Positions 8,894 to 19,400 of a stretch of DNA of 64,000 bases are shown here, one piece after another. The notes beneath the pieces were generated by a model, which saw only the letters and a program-made list of their open reading frames with translations, ran no database searches and was not told the DNA's origin. The position numbers and the translations under genes are program-made. The DNA lies in contig JADFDM010000007.1 in assembly GCA_018262795.1 (NCBI GenBank), positions 160,222 through 224,221 of the forward strand, in the 5' to 3' direction. The stretch comes from Sphingobacteriales bacterium. Lineage in GTDB: Bacteria; Bacteroidota; Bacteroidia; Chitinophagales; LD1. Numbering within the stretch: the first letter of the stretch is position 1; each line of letters starts with the position of its first letter.

Positions 8894-11800
8894 ATGTTGC
8901 GAAATTTCAAGATCTTTTTGGGGTCTATCCTGCCGATTCTTTTTTTCTCCTATAACTTGGCTCAAGCACAAGCTGGGTATGTAGATACTTCTTTTTACCA
9001 AGGGGTAGGTATAGATTATAAATGCACGGGCGGTTTAGTGTTGCCGGATTCATCCGTAATTGTGATAGGCAGGTTTGCTTATGTAAATGAAAGACTGATT
9101 AACGGTATTGCTAAGTTGAAAAGAGATGGGAGCATGGATTATAGTTTTAATCCCGGAACCGGTGCTGATGAACACGTGAATCAGGTAGTGCGCCAACCCG
9201 ATGGAAAATTAATTATAGGAGGAGATTTTAAAACTTTTAATGGCGATTCCGTTTATCACATCGCTCGCCTGAATCCGGATGGAAGCAGAGATTACACCTT
9301 CAATACCGGTACCGGATTCACGGCTAATGGCACTATTTATAGTCTCTATCTACAGTCCGATGGAAAAATTATGGCCGGAGGGATTTTCAATGATTACGAT
9401 GGCACGGCAGCGAATTACCTTATCCGCTTAAATCTGGACGGTACCGCAGACAGTACTTTCAATATGGCAATCGGGTTTAACGGATATGTGTACTCCATTG
9501 ACCGGCAGACGGACGGGAAATACATCATTGCCGGTCATTTCACTTCCTTTAATAATGATACTACCGTTATCCGAATAGCAAGGCTAAATTCGAATGGAAC
9601 ACTTGATCCTTCCTTCCAAGTAGGTGATGGTTTCGATAATATTGTCACTACAGCTCGTATTCAAACAAACGGTAAAATTATTGCGGTTGGTTTCTTTACG
9701 CTGTACGATAGCGTGAGCAGAAATAGAATAGCTCGGTTGAATACGGACGGTTCGTTGGATTATACTTACAACGTTGGGAGTGGGTTTAACAGCAACGTCA
9801 ATGATCTGACATTTCAACCCGATGGGAAAGCTATAGCGACTGGCAACTTTACCAAATTTAATGGAAGCAACATCAATAGAATTATCCGAATAGATACATT
9901 AGGAGCAAGAGATATCACCTTTGCCCCCGGCACCGGCCCTAACGTAAGTTGTAATGCTGTGTTCCTAAACCAAGAAGGTAGGGTTTATGTCGGAGGATTT
10001 TTTACCCAAGTGGACTCCTTCGTTCGGTTCAGGTTTGCACGATTGCTCAACACAGGCAAAGTGGATCACACTTTCTTCCTCGAATCAAAGTTGAATGCTC
10101 TATCCAGAGCTATTGAAACTCAAAGTACAGGCAAAGCTATTGTGGCAGGTCAGTTTACCCGGTACAATCAGATGATGGCGAACCGGATTGTACGTTTAAC
10201 TGCCGATGGATCGGTGGATATTACTTTCAACAGTGGAGCAGGCGCAAATAATACCATACGGACAGTGAAAGTATTACCCAACGATAAAATTTTGATAGGA
10301 GGAGATTTTACGAATTACAATGGCAAAGCAATAAACAGAATTGCTAGACTGAATGCGGACGGAACTTTAGATTCGACTTTTAATGTAGGCTCCGGAACAA
10401 ACGGTGTAGTATATAAAATTACAACTGATTCGGCCGGTAAGGTATATGTAGGAGGTAATTTTACCATTTACGCAGGGGATACCGTGAATAGAATTGTAAG
10501 GCTGAATTCAAACGGATCGAGAGACGCTTCATTTAATACAGCACCGGGGTTCAATAACTATGTGTTTGATATTGCACTTCAATCCGATGGAAAGATACTC
10601 GCAAGTGGAGCCTTTACTACCTATAAAGCAGTAAGTGGTAATAACCGCATTATTCGCCTAAACACAGATGGATCGCCTGATATTTCGTTCGGTTCAGGAG
10701 TTAGAGCTAACAATGTTATTTATTCCATTTCATTGACAGATAGTGGTAGAATATTAATCGGAGGGTCTTTTACCAAGTTTAATAACGTGGCAAAGAACAG
10801 AGTGGCTCGCTTAGAGCCGGACGGCTCCCTGAATACTTCATTTATCGCCAGTGTTACGAACGGTATTGTGTATGACATAGTGCAGGTAAAAAAGGGGTCG
10901 TTGATCGGTGGCACATTTACTACCGTGAACGGCACTTCTAAGCCTCGAATAGCATTTCTCGATCAAAGTGGAAGCAGCACAAGCAGCGCTTTCTACACCG
11001 GCACCGGAGCCAACGCTGTGATTTACAATTTTTTTGTAGATGACGTTCAGCGAACCGTTTACCTTACAGGAGATTTCACAACACTTCAGACCCACCTCTA
11101 CAATCGTTTTGCTAGACTTAGAAATACAGATATCCACCTTACTAAAGTAGCCACGGTGCTTTGCCCCGGAGCTATTACAAAAGTGTACTTCCGGAAAATG
11201 CAGACCTTCAATGCCGGCAATACTTTCACCTTCCAGTTATCTGATTCTACCGGATCTTTTTCGGCCGCTAATAACATTGGAGCTTCTGCTAACAGTAGTC
11301 AAGGAAATGATTCCACTACCATTTATCTGCCAAATAACTTGCCTTCAGGAAGTAAATACCGTGTTCGTATTATTTCCACTAATCCGACAGATACCAGCAA
11401 TGCGTCAGATTTTATTAGCATTTCAGCACCGCAGGTACCGGTTGTTATAGCTAACGGAGCCACTACATTTTGTTTGGGCGATAGTGTTCTATTATCAGTT
11501 GCTGAGGGCAATAGTTTTAACTGGAGCACCGGAGCTACTACTTCACATATCTTGGTAAAGCAAAGCGGAAGCTATTGGGTAACGGTGAATAACAACAACT
11601 GCATTGCTACTTCAAACCCTGTTGCAATAGCCACCTTATCCGCTCCTGATTCAACAATTAGTATTTCTGCAACTTCGCTGTGCAATGGCGGTAGTGTGAA
11701 GTTGCAGGCAAAACCAAATTTATTTTATCAATGGAGTGTTGGTCCTACCACGCCATCAATTACCATCAGCCAGTCGGGACTTTACTCTTTAACAGTGACC

Positions 11801-12547
11801 GACTCTATTGGCTGCCATTCCAGCAGTGCGCTTACCTTAGACTTGAATGCATATTTCAATACTCTAATTACTCCCGACAGTTCAATCAGTTTATGTGATG
11901 GCGATAGCATCATCTTGTCATCTATTTCAGGAGTTACTTATCTGTGGAGCAATCAGCAAACGAGCCAGAATATTGTAGTCACCGCTTCCGGCACTTATTC
12001 AATTACTATCTCTGATGGGATATGTCAACTTTCGGCAGGCCCGGTGAGTATAACCGTGAAGCCACGACCAACGGTAAGTTTTAGTTTACCTGCCGATACC
12101 TTTTGCAGTAATGGAAACAGTATCCCACTCGTGGGTTCTCCTACAGGAGGTCAGTTTTCTGGCAATGGAGTTTCAGCATCTACCTTCAACCCATTGGGGT
12201 TAGGTAATTCTACAGCGGTTGTTACCTACTCTGTTACCGGCTCAAATGGTTGCACTACAAACTTATCTGACTCCGCTTTTGTGGCTATTTGCACCGGGCT
12301 TGCAGAACTGACCAGCAACCATCTGCGGCTATTCCCCAATCCGGCAAACGATAGAATATTCCTTTACAAGGACTACACAAGCCCTGAACCGGTGATGATA
12401 TTCTCTGCTTTTGGAAACAAAGTGATGGAATTGAATGGGTCAGATATGCGCAATACTCAGGAAATTGATATTTCATCTTTAGCGCAGGGGAACTATTTTG
12501 TTTCAATCGGAAAGCACCACTTGTCATTTACTAAGGGAAGCCGATAA
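8894..12547 (+). CDS. Delta-60 repeat 14-blade propeller protein with T9SS type A sorting domain
   Basis: This 1217-residue secreted protein starts at ATG 8894, which places a signal peptide (MLRNFKIFLGSILPILFFSY...AQAQA) at the N-terminus; the longer frame from 8828 adds a non-signal leader. Fourteen units of about 51 residues follow, each with the pattern QxDGKIxxGGxFTxxN...RIARLNxDGxxDxxF (delta-60/DUF5122 family). Fourteen units suggest two seven-bladed propellers. After these come an Ig-like region beginning VLCPGAITKVYF, three or four further Ig-like modules with GNSFNWSTGATTSHI-type motifs, and a C-terminal T9SS type A domain (LRLFPNPANDRIFLY...EIDISSLAQGNYFVSIG). It is a paralog of the next gene. 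Extracellular; binding or structural role unknown. Confidence 0.88.
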   Translation: MLRNFKIFLGSILPILFFSYNLAQAQAGYVDTSFYQGVGIDYKCTGGLVLPDSSVIVIGRFAYVNERLINGIAKLKRDGSMDYSFNPGTGADEHVNQVVRQPDGKLIIGGDFKTFNGDSVYHIARLNPDGSRDYTFNTGTGFTANGTIYSLYLQSDGKIMAGGIFNDYDGTAANYLIRLNLDGTADSTFNMAIGFNGYVYSIDRQTDGKYIIAGHFTSFNNDTTVIRIARLNSNGTLDPSFQVGDGFDNIVTTARIQTNGKIIAVGFFTLYDSVSRNRIARLNTDGSLDYTYNVGSGFNSNVNDLTFQPDGKAIATGNFTKFNGSNINRIIRIDTLGARDITFAPGTGPNVSCNAVFLNQEGRVYVGGFFTQVDSFVRFRFARLLNTGKVDHTFFLESKLNALSRAIETQSTGKAIVAGQFTRYNQMMANRIVRLTADGSVDITFNSGAGANNTIRTVKVLPNDKILIGGDFTNYNGKAINRIARLNADGTLDSTFNVGSGTNGVVYKITTDSAGKVYVGGNFTIYAGDTVNRIVRLNSNGSRDASFNTAPGFNNYVFDIALQSDGKILASGAFTTYKAVSGNNRIIRLNTDGSPDISFGSGVRANNVIYSISLTDSGRILIGGSFTKFNNVAKNRVARLEPDGSLNTSFIASVTNGIVYDIVQVKKGSLIGGTFTTVNGTSKPRIAFLDQSGSSTSSAFYTGTGANAVIYNFFVDDVQRTVYLTGDFTTLQTHLYNRFARLRNTDIHLTKVATVLCPGAITKVYFRKMQTFNAGNTFTFQLSDSTGSFSAANNIGASANSSQGNDSTTIYLPNNLPSGSKYRVRIISTNPTDTSNASDFISISAPQVPVVIANGATTFCLGDSVLLSVAEGNSFNWSTGATTSHILVKQSGSYWVTVNNNNCIATSNPVAIATLSAPDSTISISATSLCNGGSVKLQAKPNLFYQWSVGPTTPSITISQSGLYSLTVTDSIGCHSSSALTLDLNAYFNTLITPDSSISLCDGDSIILSSISGVTYLWSNQQTSQNIVVTASGTYSITISDGICQLSAGPVSITVKPRPTVSFSLPADTFCSNGNSIPLVGSPTGGQFSGNGVSASTFNPLGLGNSTAVVTYSVTGSNGCTTNLSDSAFVAICTGLAELTSNHLRLFPNPANDRIFLYKDYTSPEPVMIFSAFGNKVMELNGSDMRNTQEIDISSLAQGNYFVSIGKHHLSFTKGSR

Positions 12548-12559
12548 CTGCTGGCCGAG

Positions 12560-12628
12560 TCGCCTCTTTCAAGGATAACAGATGGGGAGGCGATAATTAT
12601 TCCCCAATGCCCTTCATAAGTAAAGGGC
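12560..12628 (+). other. Two inverted repeats in the gap between the delta-60 genes
   Basis: TCGCCTC (12560-12566) pairs with GAGGCGA (12587-12593), and GCCCTT (12609-12614) pairs with AAGGGC (12623-12628). They lie just after the stop of the first delta-60 gene but lack a clean T-run, so they may be a weak terminator or mRNA-stabilising structure. Confidence 0.35.
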
Positions 12629-12769
12629 TGATTTACTGCATTTTCTATGCACTTTATAAGGTTCGCTCCTCTTCAAATCCTTGTTAGGTAAGCTTCTTCA
12701 TAACAAAATGCCGCGTACAACGTAAACGTGAAAGGAAATCCTGTTTTACTAACTGTAAACACACCGAGT

Positions 12770-15700
12770 ATGTTTGCTTTTTCGATTAAAAAATATTTTG
12801 GGCTATTGTCAATAGCCGTGTTGCTGAGTTCAACGAGTCAAGCTCAAATTGGACAAATAGATTCGCAGTTTTATAAGGGCATGGGGATAGATTATAAATG
12901 TACCGGTGGGCTTGTGCTACCCGATTCTTCTATTGTGGTAACGGGTAAATTCAAATATGTCAATGATGTTTCTATCAATGGAATAGCCAAACTGCATCCC
13001 GATGGAACGATAGACAACTCATTTGATGTAGGTTCGGGAGCCGATAACTATGTGAATGTGGTGGTGCGTCAGCCGGACGGCAAATTGGTTATAGCCGGAG
13101 AGTTTGTGAAATTTAATGGAGCCACTGTAAAACGGATAGCAAGACTGAATCCAGATGGCTCTCTTGACCTTACATTTAATACCGGTACTGGATTTAATGG
13201 AGCGATATACGCTTTGTATTTACAACCCGATGGAAAGATTCTTGTAGGGGGTAGTTTCTCTTCCTTCAACGGAACGGGCATTCGCAACATTGCCCGCTTA
13301 AACCAAGATGGAAATATAGATAACTCGTTTACCACCGGAGCCGGATGCGATGGAGCTGTATTTTCAGTGGATCAGCAGAGCGATAGTAAAATTATCCTCG
13401 CAGGAAGTTTTAATAATTATGCCGGTGTTGCAAGATCTAAGGTGGTGAGAATTGAAAACAACGGAAGTATTGATTTGAGTTTTCAGATAGATACCCTGGG
13501 CCCTAACAACACGGTAACAGGTACTGCGATGTCGGTCAACAATACAATATTAGTCACCGGTTTCTTCACGGCTTATGGCAACCATCCTTGTGGTCGTATA
13601 GTGCGGTTAAATACGGACGGTTCCGAAGACACTACATTTTTTTCGGGTGTTGGTTTCAACGATTATATCAATGAAATGATTACCCAACCCGATGGAAAAA
13701 TTTTAGTGGACGGAAACTTTACACAGTATAATGGCACTGCCATTCAGCGGGTAGCCCGCTTAGAGACCAGCGGCTTGTTGGATAATAGTTTTCAGCCTTC
13801 AGATGGCCCCAACCAAAGATGTAATGCGCTGTTTCTCGATCAAAGTAACCGCGTTTATATCGGAGGTTTCTTTACTCGCTGCGGCTCTTATACTCGTCTT
13901 CGCATAGCTCGATTAGAAGCAGATGGCTCGCTCGATCATTCTTTCTTTGGAAACTCCAAACTAAACGGTACCGTTTTGACCTCCGCATTTCAGAGCGATG
14001 GTAAAATCATTATTGCCGGTCAGTTTACTATATACAATGATGTAGTTGTAAATCGCATTGCTCGCCTGGATGACAATGGAAATCTTGACAATAGTTTTAA
14101 CTCCGGCTTAGGAGCCAATAATATTATCCGGGCAATGAGTATTCTGCCGAATAACAAAATAGTTATAGCCGGTGATTTTACCTCTTACAATGGGACTACT
14201 TGCAATCGCATTGCTCTTTTAAATGCAGATGGCACTTTAGATGCTGCTTTCAATACGGGGACAGGCGCTAACAATAAGATTTATGCCCTATCAGTAGATA
14301 GCTCCGGAAAGATTTATGTGGGGGGAGCTTTTACGAAATTTAATGGTGTAACACGGAACAGAATTCTTCGCTTGAATGCGAATGGTAGTTTGGATAATTC
14401 ATTTCTGTTTGGTACCGGCTTTAATAATATAGTGTATTGTATCGCGCCTGAAGCAGGAGATAAAATTTTAGTCGGGGGTGCATTTACCACTTATGCGGGG
14501 CAGCCTGCGGGTCGTATTGTTCGTTTGAATGCAGATGCTACTCGTGATAATAGTTTTTCCGGTAGCGTGAATAACATAGTTTATGCTATCACCGTTCAGG
14601 CAGATGGTCAGTTAGTGGCAGGAGGCTCCTTTACGCAGTATAACGGAGGGAGTGCAAAGAGGGTAATCCGCTTGAATCCAGATGGTTCAATAGATCCATC
14701 GTTTACCTGTGATATTAATAATGGCGCAGTTTATAATTTATGTATGGTGAATAACTGGGTGGCAGCCGTAGGAAGTTTTACAAATGTAAATGGCACTGCT
14801 CAAAACCGAATTACTTTTCTGAATACTTCGGGTACAGCAAATACCACGCAGTGTTTGGCAGCTAATGGAACCAGTAGTACTGTGAATAGTATTGTCTTTA
14901 ACCGCGACTCTCGCAAGATATTTATTGGCGGTTCTTTTGAATCGGTTCAGTCGCAGCTCTCTCCCGACTTTGCAAAATTGGAGGGGACTAACATTGGATT
15001 GAGTACCATGCCAAATATTCCTTGCCCCGGATTAACGATCCCATTGACTTATGATAAGAGAGTAGATTTTAATACTGGGAACACCTTCTTTGCCGAGCTT
15101 TCTGATGCGAATGGGAAGTTCGATTCTATTCTGAATATCGGAGTGGTTACCTCTACTCAATCGGGTAGCGATGTGATGCCTATTGCTGTTCCTTACGGAG
15201 TTTTAGCGGGAGGTAATTATAAAGTGAGAATTGTCTCTACCGACCCGGTGGATACCAGTGTAATTTCTAATTTCTTCTCGATCCAAATTCCACCTGCACC
15301 AACGGTGAGCTATAGTGGCTCTACCACCTTTTGTACGGGAGAAAGTCTGACACTTTCCACCGGCTCAGGAATTGCATATCAGTGGAGCAATGGAGATAGT
15401 GCTCAAAGCACACAGGCAACAAGCAGCGGATATTATCGCGTTTCAGTAACTGACAATAATAATTGTACTACTACTTCGGCACCGGTCACTGTGATTGTGA
15501 ACCCCGTGCCCGATTCTTTGATACAGGTGGCTTCGGCTTCTTTGTGTAACGGAGGAAGTGTGCGAATTGAAGCCGCTCCGGGGTATCTCTATCAATGGAG
15601 TAACGGAGGCATCGGCAGTTCAATTATTGTAAATCAATCAGGCAATTATGCCGTCACTATTTCCAATGTTTATGGCTGCAAGTCCGATTCGAGTGTGGCG

Positions 15701-16402
15701 GTTGATTTGAGTGGGTTTTACAGTGACCTCATTCATGTGGAAGGCAATAGCACCTTCTGCCCCGGAAACAATGTAACCCTGAAAGCTACTTTGCCGAATT
15801 ATACTTATGAGTGGAATAACTTGGCCACTACACAGGGTATTGTGGTCGCCTCCTCGAATGTTTATTCCGTCACTATATCGGATGGTAACTGCTCTATGAC
15901 TGCTTCGTCACCGGTAACGGTGTATCCGAAGCCGGATTTGAAAGTTACACCGGGGGCGCAGGCTACTTTTTGTCAGGGTAGCGATGTTACGCTCGCTGCC
16001 ACCGGTGGACTCGATTACCACTGGAATACCGGCCAAGCTTCACAGAGCATTACAGTGAATACCCCGGGAACTTATTTCGCTACATTGGTAGATCCGAATA
16101 CCGGATGCACCTTTATTTCGGATACCGTGCAGGTGACTGCGCAGAACTGTTCGGGCATCAACGAAGTGACCGAAACTGCGCTGAAGATTTATCCAAATCC
16201 GGCAAAGAATCAGATAAGTGTTCTTAGCAGCAATGCTTTCCTCGGATCCGTAGCGGTGTTTGATATGGTGGGTCATAAAGTGATGAGCATTGATGATCTC
16301 GCTGCTTCCACTATTGCCTCTATCAATATTTCAGAGCTGGCAGCCGGTCCTTATTTTATTCAAACAGGCGGGCAAATGTTGCGCTTCGTGAAGAGTGAAT
16401 AA
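12770..16402 (+). CDS. Delta-60 repeat 14-blade propeller protein, second copy, T9SS type A cargo
   Basis: This 1210-residue paralog of the preceding gene starts at ATG 12770 with signal peptide MFAFSIKKYFGLLSIAVLLS...SQAQ; a GTG at 12728 is the other option. It has the same order: a first unit containing GIDYKCTGGLVLPDSS, nearly identical in both paralogs, then a total of fourteen delta-60 units, the CPGLTIPLTYDK Ig-like region, Ig-like modules with QWSNGDSAQSTQAT-type motifs and a type A sorting domain (LKIYPNPAKNQISVL...INISELAAGPYFIQTG). The copies have diverged through most blades, so the duplication is old. It ends one base before the convergent amidase gene, with no room for a terminator. 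Likely a surface or extracellular protein of unknown ligand. Confidence 0.88.
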   Translation: MFAFSIKKYFGLLSIAVLLSSTSQAQIGQIDSQFYKGMGIDYKCTGGLVLPDSSIVVTGKFKYVNDVSINGIAKLHPDGTIDNSFDVGSGADNYVNVVVRQPDGKLVIAGEFVKFNGATVKRIARLNPDGSLDLTFNTGTGFNGAIYALYLQPDGKILVGGSFSSFNGTGIRNIARLNQDGNIDNSFTTGAGCDGAVFSVDQQSDSKIILAGSFNNYAGVARSKVVRIENNGSIDLSFQIDTLGPNNTVTGTAMSVNNTILVTGFFTAYGNHPCGRIVRLNTDGSEDTTFFSGVGFNDYINEMITQPDGKILVDGNFTQYNGTAIQRVARLETSGLLDNSFQPSDGPNQRCNALFLDQSNRVYIGGFFTRCGSYTRLRIARLEADGSLDHSFFGNSKLNGTVLTSAFQSDGKIIIAGQFTIYNDVVVNRIARLDDNGNLDNSFNSGLGANNIIRAMSILPNNKIVIAGDFTSYNGTTCNRIALLNADGTLDAAFNTGTGANNKIYALSVDSSGKIYVGGAFTKFNGVTRNRILRLNANGSLDNSFLFGTGFNNIVYCIAPEAGDKILVGGAFTTYAGQPAGRIVRLNADATRDNSFSGSVNNIVYAITVQADGQLVAGGSFTQYNGGSAKRVIRLNPDGSIDPSFTCDINNGAVYNLCMVNNWVAAVGSFTNVNGTAQNRITFLNTSGTANTTQCLAANGTSSTVNSIVFNRDSRKIFIGGSFESVQSQLSPDFAKLEGTNIGLSTMPNIPCPGLTIPLTYDKRVDFNTGNTFFAELSDANGKFDSILNIGVVTSTQSGSDVMPIAVPYGVLAGGNYKVRIVSTDPVDTSVISNFFSIQIPPAPTVSYSGSTTFCTGESLTLSTGSGIAYQWSNGDSAQSTQATSSGYYRVSVTDNNNCTTTSAPVTVIVNPVPDSLIQVASASLCNGGSVRIEAAPGYLYQWSNGGIGSSIIVNQSGNYAVTISNVYGCKSDSSVAVDLSGFYSDLIHVEGNSTFCPGNNVTLKATLPNYTYEWNNLATTQGIVVASSNVYSVTISDGNCSMTASSPVTVYPKPDLKVTPGAQATFCQGSDVTLAATGGLDYHWNTGQASQSITVNTPGTYFATLVDPNTGCTFISDTVQVTAQNCSGINEVTETALKIYPNPAKNQISVLSSNAFLGSVAVFDMVGHKVMSIDDLAASTIASINISELAAGPYFIQTGGQMLRFVKSE

Positions 16403-16403
16403 A

Positions 16404-19400
16404 TCAATATTTCAAAAAGGGGCTGGCAATCACAGGTGCTCCACGCTTATAAAATGAAACCAAATATACACCGGCAGAAAAAGTGCCGGTGTTTATTTCA
16501 AAACTGCGGGAGTTAGTGCTGGATTGAAACACCACTCTTCCGGTGGCATCTATCACTTTCATGATTGCGTTGATGTAACTATCCGGAATTTCTACGCTCA
16601 ATTTATCTCCCCTGTTTGGGTTGGGGAACAGTTTCAGTGCTTCATTATTCTCCTCCGTTGTCAATCCATTAGCATTACAACCCGGATAACTTACATACAG
16701 GTCGGATGATTGGGCGCTACAGAAATTTGAATCGGCCAGCAACACATAATAATACCCTGCCTGACTCACCGAATAGAAGCGACTGTTGGCTCCACTAATA
16801 CTACTTCCATTCACATACCATTGATACGACACTCCCGGAACATAGTCTGCTGCGAGATCACAGAAATTGATTTGTATAACGGGAGTCGCTATTGGCGGAT
16901 TGCACGGGTCGGGATGCTGCCCATCTTGCACAACGAGAATATTTTGGCCACCCGTGAGGGCCAAATTGCAACTTCTCGACAACGAATCGGTATTCTGATG
17001 AACCACAAATAACAACCATCCATTGCCTGTGTGAGGTAGTGGAGGTGTCATTAAGTTTATCCATCCGCAACTGCTTACATTCCACGCTGCGCAAGAAGTA
17101 TCCGACACGTACACATAGAAGGAGTCGGTTCCTCCATCCGAAGAAAAATGAAAATAGTTGGGCGCGGTAGCGTAGCTGCACACGGTGGTGGTTTGAATAA
17201 AAAGTGAATCGGCCGATGCGCATCCATGCGAATCGGTAACGATGACGGCATACGATACCGATGACAAAAGATTTGATGCCACAGGGTTGGCCACATTAGC
17301 TGCATCTAATCCTGAAGCAGGCGACCATTGATAAGTATAGGGCGGGCTGCCTCCCATTGCGGTAGGCGAGCCGCCAATAGTGATGCTGTTATTCGGCACT
17401 AATAAAAAATTCTGATCGGCTCCGGCTGACGTTATCGGATTGGGATACACCGTAACCATCACCGAACTATCGGCAGAGATGTTGGCATTGCAACCCCCGG
17501 GATTCACTACGGTCACATCATAAATCCCCGATTGATTTACGGTAATGCTTTGTGATGTTGCCCCGTTGCTCCACAGGTACGAAGCTCCTTGCGTAGCGAT
17601 GAGCGTCACGCTGCTTCCCTCGCAAAAAGCAGTGGTTCCGTTAGCGCTTATATGAACTGATGGGCTGGATGAAACAGTGGTGGTTTCTGTCGCAGTGCCG
17701 GTGCATCCATTCTGCGAAACGGAATAAGTAATAGTGTGGGTGCCTGCTCCGGCCGTTGAAGGAGAAAAAATAATTCCATTGATGCCCGCTCCTGATAGTG
17801 TTCCTCCGGAGGGTGAAACACTCAAAGTTACATCGCTACTCGCTGCGCAATACGCATTAGACAGGTTAGTAATTACCGGTTGAGGGGTGGGCGTAACGGT
17901 GACCCCAAATGAGTTAGAAGAGTTGTTTCCGCAAGTATTGGTGGCCGTTACCGTATAGTTTCCCGAAGTAGCAACGGTGGTTTGAGTGCCCGTGTTTCCG
18001 TTGCTCCAAACAAAAGTGCAAGTGCTGCAAGGATTAGAAACCGTAAGCGATACCGATTGCCCTGAACAAAAAGTTTGCGTGCCGGTGATGATGGGCTTTG
18101 TGGGGGTAGTACAGGGAGTGGTCACGCATATTGTAAAAGTAGTAGTGGTGGGAGGGTTGCCGGCTCCCGAGTAATCATACACCCGCACATAATAAGTAGT
18201 GCCAACAGTAAGGCCGGTGGCATGAAGCACTTCGGTGGCTCCTTCTCCTCCGCCAGTATCTTCGCAATCAATAGTGCTGCCGGGGCAGGCTGTTCGCAAA
18301 TCTACCACCGCATCTAAACCACCCGATGGCACCACTGTAATGTCGTGTGAAGTAGCTGTAGCTACAAAAGTGTACCACACATCATTGGCCTGCGTAGAAG
18401 CATAGCCATCGCAGTTAGTTGGAGTAGCCGATTGAGTAGCGCCATTTATATCGCCACTCACAGGGCCTCCGCAGGTGTTGGTGTAAACAGTGAGCGGTAT
18501 GGCATTTCCGCAATAATCATTAGCCGGTTGCACCGGAGGTTGTGCATTACAATTTCCACTGTTGAAGTAAGAGAACCAAGTAGCCCAGGGGATGGTGCCG
18601 GGGCAATCGGTATTTGTGCCCGGCATGTTTTGATGACCGCAAATTCCGGGAGAGCTGTGATTTTGATTGGTAGGAATACTATACAAACCGCAGAAGTAGC
18701 AAGCCATTTGTGCCGAAGCCTGCAACATCGCAGTGCTATTCCACAGCGAAGGATTAGATACCGTAGCCTCGTGTTCTTCCCCTATACTTCTGCCATTGTT
18801 ATACGGATAGCCCGATACGCCACAATGCCAAGCCGTTTTTGCCACCGGCACTACCTGATAAATAGTGCCGTTATTAGCCGTTACAAAATGAGCACTCACC
18901 TGTGCCGAGCAATTCTGAAACCACGACACCGCCCCCGCTGCGGTGCCGGTTCCTATCCAGTGATTTACCCAAGTATCAATGGTGTGATTTCGGGTGGAAG
19001 AAAAATTGCAGGTAGTGAAACTGGCCACTGCAGGGCCATAGTCGGCACTGCGCAAATCTTTGTGTTGGTGAGAAATATTTTTAAACCGTTGGGCAATGAA
19101 GGCCAAATCAATGAGCTTCTTTTTTTCAATCACAATAGTTTCTCCCCACAGAGTGCTGCTGGTGTTGCCATCTTTCAGCACCGTATAATATCGGTCGGCT
19201 TGAATGGTGCGAAGTTCATCGCTGATTAAGCCCGAAAACTTTTTGGCAGCCGCATACCAATCTTCCACTTTGGAGGAGGGGATGCGCTTTTTCCCGTAAT
19301 AGTTTCGCAGCAAAGCAGCCGCCCCGCGAATGTTCTGTTGAGCATCGTCTTTCAGTGTTTGTTCGCTGATGCCTAAGAGTGCAGCGGCTTCGGGCAACGT

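Noticed and set aside
16402..16404. Possible terminator between the second delta-60 gene and the amidase
   Set aside because: Only one base separates the two convergent stop codons and no stem is present.
18432..19229. 265-codon plus-strand open frame inside the amidase gene
   Set aside because: It is the antisense frame of a gene whose own translation has clear domains; the composition is unlike real proteins.
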